Shown here piece after piece: positions 54,110 through 62,715 of a DNA stretch of 64,000 bases. The notes below the pieces were generated by a model that ran no database searches, had not been told where the DNA came from, and saw only the letters and a program-made list of their open reading frames with translations. The position numbers and the translations under genes are program-made. Numbering within the stretch: the first letter of the stretch is position 1; each line of letters begins with the position of its first letter. Source of the DNA: Candidatus Nanohalarchaeota archaeon (GTDB lineage Archaea; Nanohalarchaeota; Nanosalinia; Nanosalinales; Nanosalinaceae); contig JALDAJ010000001.1 of NCBI GenBank assembly GCA_022729235.1, positions 700,442 to 764,441 of the forward strand. Reading direction: 5' to 3'.

Positions 54110-55456
54110 TTAGTTACCTACCTGTAGTTTCCGGGCAAGATAATTTAACCATTTCTCCTCGGATTCCAGCGGATCCGCAAAACCGAAGTCGACTATTTTC
54201 TCTGCGACGTTGCCCGGTATTCCTTTCTGTTCGAGCTCTCCTGAAAGAAAGTCCTTGAGGAAGTCTTTCGCGTCTGTGTACTCACGTCCGGTCTTCGCGT
54301 AAAGCCTGTCTCCTTTCACGTAAGCGTTTTCGTACTTCGACGTGAACTGTTCCAGGTGGTCGTGACCGTGGAAAACTTTCGGACCTTTCTGCTCCTGTAT
54401 CTCTGGTAGTTCGCGCTTCAGCTCGAAGAAGATACGCGTCTTTTCATCTCCGGCGTGGAAACCAGATTCAAAGATTCTGAAGTCGTGTTTCTCAAGTTCG
54501 TCCTCAAGCCTCCGGAGGGTTTTCCTCATCTGCGGGTAGACCACGTCCTCCACGTCCTCCGGCGTCTCAAACCTTATGACGAGGAAGTCACCCCGTTTCT
54601 CCATCTCCTGTTTCAACTCGAACTCGGTATAGTCAGGCTCCTGCTTCTCGAAGAAGTTGATGCCTGGGTTTTCGAGAAACTGCCAGCACCTGTAGATGAA
54701 CTCCGAGTAATTTTTCATGGAAAGTACCGAGGCGACGTTTCTCTCCGGGTCAACAGGATCGATAACCACTAGTCTGTCGCTCTCGAATTTTTCCTCCAGC
54801 TCTTCCGGCAGTTCCCCGCCGTGGTGGTCTTCCGGGTCGATAACTTCCCGCTCACCCCACTGCGAGACGCTTTCCACAAGTTCCTCGAAGCTTCCGTAGT
54901 GGTTGACCAGTACCTCGCATAGGTAGCCGGAGAAACCTCTGACCTTTAATGAGGAGCCGTAGAGACATCCTGACCGCAGGAAGACTTTCAGCACGACGAC
55001 GTCTTTCCTCTGTTCCTCCGTCAGGTTCTCCTTCAGCCACCGCGAGTGGTGAGGAGTCCTGTCAACGGCGCTCTTGATATCGTCAGGTGAGACGTCGTGG
55101 CACGGCACTATCTCGACCTCGTGACCGTTGATTTCGCCTTTCGTGTACGGGTGCTCCGCATATTCTATCTCAAAATCACCTGAGAACTCGTTAAAAACTG
55201 CTTTCCCGACGTCCAGTCCGCGGTCTTCCAGTTCTGTTCTTTTGATGTTCTCCGGGAATAGGACGAAAATGTCGATGTCGCGGTCGCCCTTCATCGCGGT
55301 GCCTCTTGCGCTGGAGCCGGCGAAATGCGTCTCAAGCCCGAACTCTTCCTCGATAAAATCCGCGATTTCCTGGTACTTCTCCTGTGTCTCTTCCAGCTCT
55401 TCTTCCTCAGGGTAATGCTGTTCCAGCACTTTCTCTCTCAGGCGTTCTATGTTCAT
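54110..55456 (-). CDS. cca: Archaeal CCA-adding enzyme
   Basis: A 448-residue class I tRNA nucleotidyltransferase that adds CCA to tRNA 3' ends; tRNAs in this window lack encoded CCA. The catalytic motif GSSARGTAMKGDRDIDIFVLF is near residue 50 and the third Asp near residue 105. The central domain has TPHHSRWLKENLTEEQRKDVVVLK and RSGCLYGSSLKVRGFSGYLCE. The tail domain follows to LNYLARKLQVGN. ATG 55456 gives MNIERLREKVL; the frame to 55477 is unneeded. Confidence 0.94.
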   Translation of the reverse strand: MNIERLREKVLEQHYPEEEELEETQEKYQEIADFIEEEFGLETHFAGSSARGTAMKGDRDIDIFVLFPENIKRTELEDRGLDVGKAVFNEFSGDFEIEYAEHPYTKGEINGHEVEIVPCHDVSPDDIKSAVDRTPHHSRWLKENLTEEQRKDVVVLKVFLRSGCLYGSSLKVRGFSGYLCEVLVNHYGSFEELVESVSQWGEREVIDPEDHHGGELPEELEEKFESDRLVVIDPVDPERNVASVLSMKNYSEFIYRCWQFLENPGINFFEKQEPDYTEFELKQEMEKRGDFLVIRFETPEDVEDVVYPQMRKTLRRLEDELEKHDFRIFESGFHAGDEKTRIFFELKRELPEIQEQKGPKVFHGHDHLEQFTSKYENAYVKGDRLYAKTGREYTDAKDFLKDFLSGELEQKGIPGNVAEKIVDFGFADPLESEEKWLNYLARKLQVGN

Positions 55457-55497
55457 ATAGAAGGAGTTACCGATCAACAGGTTTTAATCTTTCCAAG

Positions 55498-56256
55498 TTA
55501 CCTATCTCGACTGATTGTCGCCTTGACGGGTAGGTGGTCGGATACCTGGCTTGAGATAGTTTTACTGCTCCGGTATTCTAAGTCTCCGGAGATGAAGAGG
55601 TTATCCAGCCGATATTCCAGTTCATCTACGCTCCAGCCCCTGTAATCGAAAGGTTTGACTGTCCAGGTCGGTTTATCGCTTCCCACGCGTTCCAGCTTCT
55701 CTTCCACCATCTGGAGCTCCTCGTTTTCCAGGGGTGCGTTGAAGTCTCCCGCGAGAACCACCGGTTCTTCAAAACTGTCAACTACTGAGAGCAGATTCTG
55801 GACCTCCGCCGTCCGTATCTCGGTGGTATTGAACCTGTGAGAGTACTGTAGGTGGGTGGTCAGGAATCGTATAGAGGCACCTTCTACGTCGATTTCGGTG
55901 TTAATCAGTATCCGCGGTTCTTTCTCCGGTGTTCCATCATACGAAATGTTCTCGGGGTTAAGCGAATGAGGTTCGCTGTCTTTAATCGGGTAGCGTGAGA
56001 TAACTGCGTTCCCCATCTCGTGCTGTCTGTCTGAGTCGTACTTCCGGAAGTCAAGTGCAGGATAGAAAACGTAATTATACCCGAGTTCTTCCGCCACGTC
56101 TTCGATGATGTTCAGAGGAGAGTCTTCATCGTAGTAAATTGCGGCCTCCTGGATGCCGATGACATCTATATCGTTTTCACGGATGACCTTCGCTATTCCC
56201 TCTACGTCTCTGTCACCGAAAACCCAGATGTTCCACGAGGCAACGGTTATCTCCAT
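55498..56256 (-). CDS. Endonuclease/exonuclease/phosphatase-family enzyme
   Basis: A 252-residue EEP-superfamily phosphodiesterase. SWNIWVFGDRD (Asn for metal), GIQEAAIYY (metal Glu), TTHLQYSHRFNTTEIR, LAGDFNAPLENEEL (Asp/Asn) and the terminal SQVSDHLPVKATI (catalytic Asp-His) are all present. Substrates in the family range from DNA to phospholipids; it lacks the extra loops of exonuclease III. It lies between the CCA operon and aIF5A. Confidence 0.85.
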   Translation of the reverse strand: MEITVASWNIWVFGDRDVEGIAKVIRENDIDVIGIQEAAIYYDEDSPLNIIEDVAEELGYNYVFYPALDFRKYDSDRQHEMGNAVISRYPIKDSEPHSLNPENISYDGTPEKEPRILINTEIDVEGASIRFLTTHLQYSHRFNTTEIRTAEVQNLLSVVDSFEEPVVLAGDFNAPLENEELQMVEEKLERVGSDKPTWTVKPFDYRGWSVDELEYRLDNLFISGDLEYRSSKTISSQVSDHLPVKATISRDR

Positions 56257-56272
56257 GGTGAGAAATATAGCT

Positions 56273-56656
56273 CTAGTCTTTCAGTCCTTTAACGAGTTTC
56301 CGGTCTTCGATGACCCAGTATTTAATCTCGTCGCCTTCTCCTGCGTCGAGGTCGTCTGGTAGTTCCATTTCCTCTGTCTCGTAGGTGTCCATGTCCATGA
56401 CCTGTGCGATGTTTCCGTCGCGTGAGACGACTTGACCGACTTTCTTGTCGATGTCGGGCGACATCATCATAGTGTCACCGGGCTTAGTTATGTGCCTGTC
56501 CTTGTCGTCGAAGACTCCGCGTGCCTTAATCTTGACTTTTGCACTTCCGTGTTTTCCTGGACTGGATTTAGAGGTTCCTCTTACTTCGCACGGTTCGTCG
56601 TCGATGATTACGTACCGTCCGCGTTTTAGACTTGATGCTTCTACCTGTTTTGCCAT
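56273..56656 (-). CDS. eif5a: Translation factor aIF5A
   Basis: A 127-residue aIF5A. The hypusine loop SKSSPGKHGSAK puts the modified lysine at position 35. The N-terminal barrel (LKRGRYVIIDDEPCEVRGT) and C-terminal OB fold (VGQVVSRDGNIAQVMDMDTYETEEMEL) are complete. It relieves ribosome stalling on difficult peptide bonds. It starts seven bases after the histone stop, so the two share an mRNA. Confidence 0.97.
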   Translation of the reverse strand: MAKQVEASSLKRGRYVIIDDEPCEVRGTSKSSPGKHGSAKVKIKARGVFDDKDRHITKPGDTMMMSPDIDKKVGQVVSRDGNIAQVMDMDTYETEEMELPDDLDAGEGDEIKYWVIEDRKLVKGLKD

Positions 56657-56663
56657 TATTCTT

Positions 56664-56861
56664 TCACTGTGTCGCCATTTCTACATCTTCTTTTTTAACT
56701 GTGTTCCTCTCTGCGTGGTCAGCCATCCTGATCGCTTCCTGTGCGATGTCCTGTCCTGCGTCTTCCACTGCTTTTCGGAGTTCTTCTACGGCGTCTTCAG
56801 AAACGCGGTCGGCACCAGCCTGCCGGATGATTCTTTCGATTGGAGCTTTTGGGAGGCTCAT
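56664..56861 (-). CDS. Archaeal histone
   Basis: A 65-residue histone-fold protein: LPKAPIERIIRQAGADRVSEDAVEELRKAVEDAGQDIAQEAIRMADHAERNTVKKEDVEMA. The helix-strand-helix layout, the conserved RVSEDAV loop and the NTVKKEDV ending are standard. It has no tail and dimerises to wrap DNA. ATG 56861 is preferred; an ATG nine bases upstream is possible. It heads an operon with aIF5A. Confidence 0.95.
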   Translation of the reverse strand: MSLPKAPIERIIRQAGADRVSEDAVEELRKAVEDAGQDIAQEAIRMADHAERNTVKKEDVEMATQ

Positions 56862-56948
56862 GGATATCACAAGAAAATTGCTTCGGACAGACTTTAATAT
56901 GAAACGGTTGTCATCAGTCTTATAGAGTTTGAAACGTGTTCTTTTACT

Positions 56949-57398
56949 ATGAATGCGGTAGTTGACTCGAATGTTTTTATGAGGGGTAGAGCGAATCTAG
57001 AATTTGAACGGTTTTACACAGTTCCCTCGGTGATGGATGAGCTGGAGAGCCCGGGTGCGAGGCTGAGTTTTGACGCTGCCGATGTTAGGGTGGAGGAGCC
57101 TTCCGATGAGAGTCTTGAGAAGGTTCGCCAGAAGTCTGATGAAATCAATTCACCGACTTCCGGGGTTGATGAGGAGTTATTGGCGCTCGCTCTCGATATG
57201 GGTGAGGTCCTCGTGACGGATGATCTGGCTCTACAGAATCTTGCTTCACACACCGGTGTTAGGTTCCGGGCGTATATGGGTGATGAGATAGAGGAGGAGC
57301 GTATATGGGTGCGTGTCTGCGGTAACTGCGGTGAAGAAGTTGAAGGTGAGAGATGTCCGCGTTGCGGACAGAGAGACATCAAGAGGAAACCAGGTTAG
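56949..57398 (+). CDS. nob1: Nob1 endonuclease for rRNA 3' maturation
   Basis: A 149-residue Nob1 homolog that trims the 3' end of 16S rRNA. The PIN domain opens VVDSNVFMRGR (Asp6) and carries SGVDEELLALALDMGEVLVTDDLALQNLA with the other acidic residues. The C-terminal zinc ribbon is VCGNCGEEVEGERCPRCG. Length is typical of archaeal Nob1. Its 3' end overlaps the convergent permease by 20 bases. Confidence 0.93.
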   Translation: MNAVVDSNVFMRGRANLEFERFYTVPSVMDELESPGARLSFDAADVRVEEPSDESLEKVRQKSDEINSPTSGVDEELLALALDMGEVLVTDDLALQNLASHTGVRFRAYMGDEIEEERIWVRVCGNCGEEVEGERCPRCGQRDIKRKPG

Positions 57399-58407
57399 TG
57401 TAGTTCAGGATAAACTCCTTGGTTAGTATCAGGAGTAGCGGTCCAAGTATTATGCCCTTCAGTCCGAGTGTAAGCGGTCCTGCAAGGAAGCCTATGAAGA
57501 TTATCAGCGGATGTTCATTCATCTTTTTCGCGCCGATATAGGGTCTGAAGAAGATTTCTGGCAGGATATTGATCACTACTACGCCGAATCCGATGATAAG
57601 CGAGCCTTTGAGGGGTTCGCCGGCGAATAGGTAGTAAGCGCCCAGTGGCGCGTACAGCATGAACCCTGCTACTATAGGTAGTAGTGCCGCTACCGCGATA
57701 ATCACTGCCCAGAGAGGTATCAATGGGATGGAGGAGGTGATGTTTGCTATCACGTAGAACCCTAGCGCGGTGAGAACACCTATAACTGCCGCGACCAGGA
57801 GCTGTGTGATGAAGACTCCTCTAAAGATAGAGTCTATAGATCTTATCAGTGAACGGATGATTTTTTCCTCATTTTCTGGTAAGTTATCTATTATGTCGAA
57901 GATTTTTTCCTTAATCCGGTCCCCGTCCTTGTAGAGATAGATAAGGGTGACGAGGTAGATGCCGAGGTCTATCATTATCCGCGGTATAGAGGCTAGCGTA
58001 GATCTCAGGTAATTCTCAAGACCTATGAGTAGGGTGTTGGTGAATTCGACGACCTGTGCCCGGAACTCTTCGGGCAGGTTCAGGAAGTCTATTACGGCGT
58101 TGATGTTCCTCTGGAGATCTAGCGCGAATACCTGTAAAGATATGAGGATGTCGTGGAAGTTATTGATGAAAAAGAACAACCCCAGGCTTATCGCTCCTAT
58201 AACGGATGAGATGACTATTATTGAGGACAGGAAATCATTTTCCAGTCGCTGGTTCAGTCCGCGATGGGCGAATCTTAAAAGATAAGCTGTCGCTGCCGCC
58301 AGTATCAGTGCGTCAAGGAAGGGATACAAAACAAATATGCTTCCCAGGGCTAGCAGTACCGCCGCCCCGAGTATCTCTCTCTTGAAACGGGTATTATCTG
58401 GCGACAT
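57379..58407 (-). CDS. AI-2E (PerM)-family membrane protein
   Basis: A 342-residue integral membrane protein. Two opening helices (VLLALGSIFVLYPFLDALILAAAT...) are followed by an amphipathic extramembrane stretch (HDILISLQVFALDLQRNINAVIDF). The C-terminal helices carry the family signatures ALLPIVAGFMLYAPLGAYYL and FRPYIGAKKMNEHPLIIFIGFLAGPLTLGLKGIILGPLLLILTKEF. Members export small molecules or ions, and some are Na+/H+ antiporters. The substrate here is unknown. ATG 58407 is preferred over the longer frame. Confidence 0.88.
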   Translation of the reverse strand: MSPDNTRFKREILGAAVLLALGSIFVLYPFLDALILAAATAYLLRFAHRGLNQRLENDFLSSIIVISSVIGAISLGLFFFINNFHDILISLQVFALDLQRNINAVIDFLNLPEEFRAQVVEFTNTLLIGLENYLRSTLASIPRIMIDLGIYLVTLIYLYKDGDRIKEKIFDIIDNLPENEEKIIRSLIRSIDSIFRGVFITQLLVAAVIGVLTALGFYVIANITSSIPLIPLWAVIIAVAALLPIVAGFMLYAPLGAYYLFAGEPLKGSLIIGFGVVVINILPEIFFRPYIGAKKMNEHPLIIFIGFLAGPLTLGLKGIILGPLLLILTKEFILNYTNLVSS

Positions 58408-58547
58408 TAGACTATATTGGGTATATCTACGTTTTATTATCTGTGACAGTGAACATGTTGTCACCGAAGAGTCAGGCAACCTTTGGAAAGATATTTAAAT
58501 GTGGGGGGTAAACTTGTAGGATATTGCAGGGGGAGGGACAAGTTTCT

Positions 58548-59669
58548 ATGTCCAAAAATGATACTATGTCAGAACAGGAGCACGTACCGCGTCGCGATTT
58601 CGACTCATACCAGGTTCCCGAAGACTGGGAAACTGAAGAAGATGAAGACGAAAACCTAGAGGAAGAAGCAGCACCAGAGGCTGAAGAGTCTGGAGAAGAG
58701 AAAACTGTCGCTGAAGGCGAAGGATATACTGTAGTCCAGGAAGAAGCCGAAGAAGGCGACATGGTTCTAACATGTCCCGAATGTGAATCACAGAGATTCG
58801 AGGAAGATTCCGCAGAAGGACAGCTTGTCTGTGTAGATTGTGGGGTAGTTGTCGATGAGAACCGGATCGATGAATCCGCAGAGTGGAGGGCGTTCAACGA
58901 GGAAGAGCGTGAGAAGAAGGCTCGCGCCGGACAGCCTCTTACATACACGAAACACGACATGGGAGTATCGACCGAGATCGGTAAAGGTTCTGGAGAGCTT
59001 TACAAGGTTTCTGGTAATAAAAGAGCCCAGTACTACAGGCTGAGGAAATGGCACAAGCGCCTGACAAAGTCCAAGGACCGCAACCTCGGGTTCGCTCTAT
59101 CCGAACTCAACTCGATGGTGTCCAACCTCAACCTTCCCGAATCAGTCCACGAAGAAGTCGCCCGACTATACGAGAAAGCGGTCGACAAGGGACTGGTGAG
59201 AGGACGTTCCATGGAGTCCATCATCTCCGCGCTACTCTACATCGTCGCGAGAAAACAGGGGACTCCAAGGACTCTTGACGAGATCTCCGAGGCTTCAGGC
59301 ATCGAGAAGAGAGAGATCGGTAGAGCATACCGTTACGTTGCGCGTGAACTCGGACTCAGAATCCTACCGGCGAAGCCGCAGGACTACGTACCGCGTTTCG
59401 CTGGAAAACTCCAGCTATCAGGAGAAGTCCAGGCAAGAGCGCGTCAAATTCTCAAGGAAGCAAGAGAAAAAGACCTTCTGTCCGGTAAAGGACCGACAGG
59501 TCTCGCAGCCGCCGCGCTCTACATCGCCGCAGTACTCGAAGGCGAGAAGAGAACGCAGAGAGAAGTAGCAGACGTAGTCGGAGTCACCGAGGTCACGATC
59601 AGGAACCGCTACAAAGAACTTGCGGAGAAACTCGGCCTCGAAGAAGAGCTGGAAGAGAAGTCGAATTGA
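58548..59669 (+). CDS. tfb: Transcription initiation factor B
   Basis: A 373-residue TFB. An unusually long acidic N-terminal extension (about 1-70, DWETEEDEDENLEEEAAPEAEES) precedes the zinc ribbon, Cys 76, 79, 95 and 98 (CPEC...CVDC). The B-finger follows (VDENRIDESAEWRAFNEEE), then two cyclin repeats ending in the helix-turn-helix TQREVADVVGVTEVTIRNRYKELAEKLG that reads the BRE. ATATTTAAATG at 58488 and GGGGGAGGG about 12 bases before the ATG indicate a leadered mRNA. The last 81 bases are duplicated downstream. Confidence 0.96.
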   Translation: MSKNDTMSEQEHVPRRDFDSYQVPEDWETEEDEDENLEEEAAPEAEESGEEKTVAEGEGYTVVQEEAEEGDMVLTCPECESQRFEEDSAEGQLVCVDCGVVVDENRIDESAEWRAFNEEEREKKARAGQPLTYTKHDMGVSTEIGKGSGELYKVSGNKRAQYYRLRKWHKRLTKSKDRNLGFALSELNSMVSNLNLPESVHEEVARLYEKAVDKGLVRGRSMESIISALLYIVARKQGTPRTLDEISEASGIEKREIGRAYRYVARELGLRILPAKPQDYVPRFAGKLQLSGEVQARARQILKEAREKDLLSGKGPTGLAAAALYIAAVLEGEKRTQREVADVVGVTEVTIRNRYKELAEKLGLEEELEEKSN

Positions 59670-60008
59670 TCGGCTTTTCATATTTCCTTCTATTTATTTT
59701 TCTTCTACCTTCAGATTTTGACGTCAAGCAAGTTTTTTGACCGGTGATTAAAGCCGGTAAACGGTTACAGTTTAGCGACTTAGATTGGCAGGCGTAATCA
59801 GGAAGTCTGGCGTTCGTGAAGAAGACGTAAACGCTGGAGCAGAGTTCTATGAAAGACTCGTGAAAGGGTACAGGAGCTGTTTGCAGAGATGTAGAAAGAG
59901 CTGAAGGCAACGGACGAAAGACAGCGATGTTTATGTCTTAAACGTCTCTCGCTTTGACTGGCAGTTTTCCCAATTTATTTCTTTTCTTTTTCTATTCTCT
60001 CAAGAGTC
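59670..60008. other. Gene-poor left part of the element
   Basis: The 339 bases after tfb start AT-rich (TTTATTTTTCTTCTACC), a possible terminator. A frame at about 59783-59902 reads VIRKSGVREEDVNAGAEFYE, then RLVKGYRSCLQRCRKS and a stop, without a clear start or promoter. It could be a decayed small gene. Nothing else is recognisable. Confidence 0.35.
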
Positions 60009-61178
60009 CTATGTCAATTGCGATAGGCGCCATAATTGAGCTAAAATGATTAAAATACTTGATATGATGAATAATGCCTTTAAAGACTTGATGACAAAGT
60101 TTTTCGACCTTATAATTTTATCCTCGGAGCTTGGTAGTTCTATCTTGTATTTTGGATAGACTTCTTCCGATCCAGAAAGTTTGAAGTTGTAAGATGGATT
60201 CACTTTTTCTCCGTTAACGATTATGGCTGAATTCTGTAATTTGTATATTTTTGGCCATTTTTGGGCTCTATTGATATAGCTTATTCTATCTTTTGTCTTA
60301 TCACTTATTCTAAAGTCCTCATCTAAGCAGTCTAAGGCCTCTATCAGTGCGGTTTCTTCTATTCTACACAAATGACTCTCTTCATCAAGCTCAATTATTA
60401 ATTTTTTAGGCTTTTCTTCAGAAAGGTCGCTAGCTTTGTTGGGATATACTCTGTCAGGATAAAGATGTTCATGTCCTCTGAAGTAGGGTGCGGAGTCTTC
60501 GTACCCACAGTTTTCGCAGGTAAAATCCCATCCTTTTGTGATTATTTCGTTGCTGTTGCATACTGGACAGGTGTATTCTTCATCAGGATTGTCTTCAGGG
60601 TTGTACAGATTCTCATAATCAATCTCCTGCGAGGGTTTTTTATCAAACATTTTAAAATCGTGTTTGTGGTAAAAGTATGCGGGTAAATACGAGTAACCCT
60701 GATATGGTGATCTCAATTCCTCCAGATTATCAGATGAGAAAAGATGCGGTCTCTTTATTTCCTCATCTTTACTCCAGAAAAATAGATTAGAACGTTCTTC
60801 GTCCACTTTATCAAGTCCTGTTTCCGTTATATTGTACAGTCTGGCGCTTACAGATTCGTCGCTCCGGCTTACTTCTAAAAGTCTAGAAGCGGCATCTGCG
60901 AGTATTGAGAAGTCTTTAGGATTTTTCTGAGGGCAGGGCATCTTTTCTACATATTTATTTCCAATGAATACTCTGTTGTCGCCGATAAACTCGCCTACAA
61001 GCTTATCTTTATCTACTTCTATATCGTCCTCTTGGACATCAAAAAGTTTAGCTACTCTTTCCAGACGTTTATCTTCTTTTTCTTGGTTTTCATCTCTTAA
61101 AATGATAATTTCTTTGTTTATTTGTTTCAGGGCAGCTTCTGGATTTTCTGATTCGATAAGGTAATACTCTATTGCCAC
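60009..61178 (-). CDS. AT-rich cargo gene: zinc-ribbon protein with C-terminal membrane anchor
   Basis: A 389-residue protein of unknown family. The N terminus is helical and charged (EAALKQINKEIIILRDENQEKEDKRLERVAKLF). A zinc ribbon CPVC...CENCGYED lies near residues 210-235, followed by a beta-rich region (KKLIIELDEESHLCRIEETALIEAL). One C-terminal helix (SLKALFIISSILIILAQLW) anchors it with the bulk in the cytoplasm. Codon choice is AT-rich (AAA, ATA, TTT, AGA) and Lys/Ile content is well above its neighbours. It lies between the two tfb-end repeats, so it looks like element cargo. Confidence 0.75.
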   Translation of the reverse strand: MAIEYYLIESENPEAALKQINKEIIILRDENQEKEDKRLERVAKLFDVQEDDIEVDKDKLVGEFIGDNRVFIGNKYVEKMPCPQKNPKDFSILADAASRLLEVSRSDESVSARLYNITETGLDKVDEERSNLFFWSKDEEIKRPHLFSSDNLEELRSPYQGYSYLPAYFYHKHDFKMFDKKPSQEIDYENLYNPEDNPDEEYTCPVCNSNEIITKGWDFTCENCGYEDSAPYFRGHEHLYPDRVYPNKASDLSEEKPKKLIIELDEESHLCRIEETALIEALDCLDEDFRISDKTKDRISYINRAQKWPKIYKLQNSAIIVNGEKVNPSYNFKLSGSEEVYPKYKIELPSSEDKIIRSKNFVIKSLKALFIISSILIILAQLWRLSQLT

Positions 61179-61234
61179 AATAGCAATTTGAAGGTGCTTA
61201 AATGTTAAATTTATTCAGCGTTTATAGCTGAGGA

Positions 61235-61315
61235 GAGGTCACAATCAGGAACCGCTACAAAGAACTTGCGGAGAAACTCGGCCTCGAAGAAGAGCTGGAA
61301 GAGAAATCCAACTAA
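61235..61315 (+). pseudogene. Detached 3' end of tfb
   Basis: Encodes in frame the last 26 residues of TFB (VTIRNRYKELAEKLG...EEKSN and stop) with five synonymous differences from the intact gene. It has no start or upstream coding sequence. It is either the original tfb end displaced by integration or the far attachment site. Confidence 0.8.
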
Positions 61316-61344
61316 CGCGTGGTTACGCTCGAGCGGGACGCAAG

Positions 61345-61383
61345 AAGCCATTCAACTGAATGGCTTTCGCCGCTAACGCGGCG
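61345..61383 (+). terminator. Strong double hairpin before a T-rich stretch
   Basis: AAGCCATTCA-AC-TGAATGGCTT (10-bp stem, 61345-61366) is directly followed by CGCCGC-TAAC-GCGGCG (61368-61383) and then TTATTTCTCTATTTTTATATTG. In plus orientation this resembles a termination signal, placed just after the detached tfb end, as if it were the old tfb terminator. The 175 bases that follow to 61558 are AT-rich with no gene. Confidence 0.45.
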
Positions 61384-61558
61384 CACTTATTTCTCTATTT
61401 TTATATTGTTTATCTGAGAATGTCTCTAGATTTCGGTTCAAAGCTCGAGTCCTGCCGATTTTATGTTTCCACATTTCTAAGGAGTTTGGGAGATGCCAAA
61501 GAAGTGCGAATTATTCTTTACCAGAGCGTAATAAAATTTTATTTTTAGATTTGACTCT

Positions 61559-62656
61559 ATGGGTTCGGCAAAAACAGAATCACAAAAAGAAATTTCGGCT
61601 GAAGAAATAGCCGATATAGACAGTTTGGGAGATTTAAGAGATTTGACAAATGAAGAATGTATTGAGGCTGCTTATTCTAAAGCCAAAGAGGTTTGGTGGG
61701 AAGATAAATTTAGTCCTCCAGACACTGAAACTGAGAGTCTGCCAGGAGAATCTGTTGAGATCGAGGGAACTAATTATGAAATACATCCTGTTGACCATGG
61801 TCTGAATGCGCCATTAATGAAGCCAGGAAGTGAAATTGTAGAATCGGTTCAAGGAGAAGTAGAGGATGTTCTGAGTGATAATGGCGAAGTATACATTGAA
61901 CAAGACTTGAAGGGACAATTTGACTTGGAAAGCTTTGATGTCACAGAAATCGATGATAGGTCTTGGGCCGATAACCAGTTTGACGAATATAAGGAGATAG
62001 ATGGGCTAATTGGGCAATCTAAAACGCTGGGTAAAGTGTGCTTAGCCGTACCTCTTATAGCAGGAATCAAAGGTTATGAGGCGCTAACAGGAAACCGAGT
62101 GTTTGATGAAGAAGGTTATAACGGCATCTATGCCAGAGAAGATATTGGCGAACTGGAAGTTTTGAAAGCAGATATGGAGGCAAGATTCCTGCCAACTGAT
62201 TTAGAAGAAGAATACCTTTGGGAAACAGACTCTGAGAAAGCTATTAACTTAATTGAACGCTCTAATAGAATGGCAGATTACATATTTAATGTATCGGACT
62301 CCGAAGAGGTACGTGCTATTGTAGGAGGAGCTCACTATCCCTTTGTCATGGATAGACTTCAGGAATACAAGGAGGGAGAAAGAAATCAAGAGATTGAGTT
62401 CGATATTTACACAGTGAATTTGGAGCCGGAAAGACCTGCAGCAATAAGCTTGGCTTCAGGCCTAATATCAGCTTACTTTTTATCACAGGGAGAGATGAGA
62501 GCTGCCAAGGCTTTTGGAGGAATTTCGGCTCTTTCAGGTACGATGGCCGGAGTCTCATACTGGGCTTCCTCAACGCTGAAGACCGTGACAAATGATATGC
62601 AGAACTCTCAAGTACCGGATTCACATTTATACGCCGAAGGTTATATCGAGGAGTAA
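61559..62656 (+). CDS. Divergent TraB/PrgY-like membrane protein
   Basis: A 365-residue acidic protein. The layout recalls the TraB/GumN superfamily. It has an early strand with His (YEIHPVDHGLN), a helix and strand ending in Glu (EIVESVQGEVEDVLSDNGEVYIEQ), and a late ERSNRMADYIF...VRAIVGGAHYPFVMDRLQEY, close to the TraB 'ER..MA...VGAGH' pattern. Two hydrophobic C-terminal stretches (AAISLASGLISAYFLS and AFGGISALSGTMAGVSYWA) follow. The DNA is AT-richer than the rest of the window. The family call is tentative. Confidence 0.55.
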   Translation: MGSAKTESQKEISAEEIADIDSLGDLRDLTNEECIEAAYSKAKEVWWEDKFSPPDTETESLPGESVEIEGTNYEIHPVDHGLNAPLMKPGSEIVESVQGEVEDVLSDNGEVYIEQDLKGQFDLESFDVTEIDDRSWADNQFDEYKEIDGLIGQSKTLGKVCLAVPLIAGIKGYEALTGNRVFDEEGYNGIYAREDIGELEVLKADMEARFLPTDLEEEYLWETDSEKAINLIERSNRMADYIFNVSDSEEVRAIVGGAHYPFVMDRLQEYKEGERNQEIEFDIYTVNLEPERPAAISLASGLISAYFLSQGEMRAAKAFGGISALSGTMAGVSYWASSTLKTVTNDMQNSQVPDSHLYAEGYIEE

Positions 62657-62715
62657 AAGGGATTCCGAAATATCTGATTGCGTATCTTTTGATTCTCAAA
62701 TCTTGGCTCTGCAAC

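Larger units (their letters stand above)
59589..61315. mobile_element. Putative element integrated in the 3' end of tfb
   Basis: The last 81 bases of tfb including the stop (59589-59669) recur at 61235-61315 with five base changes, none altering the encoded residues or the presence of a stop. Between the copies lie about 1.57 kb of AT-rich DNA with one good gene on the minus strand. This is the structure left when an element carrying a copy of the target gene end integrates by site-specific recombination. No integrase is visible, so it would have to be a remnant or be moved in trans. Confidence 0.65.

Noticed and set aside
59783-59902. A small gene inside the element's left part
   Set aside because: The frame reads like protein for about 36 codons, but it lacks an ATG/GTG start, a TATA box at the right distance and a recognisable family; kept only as a possible relic.
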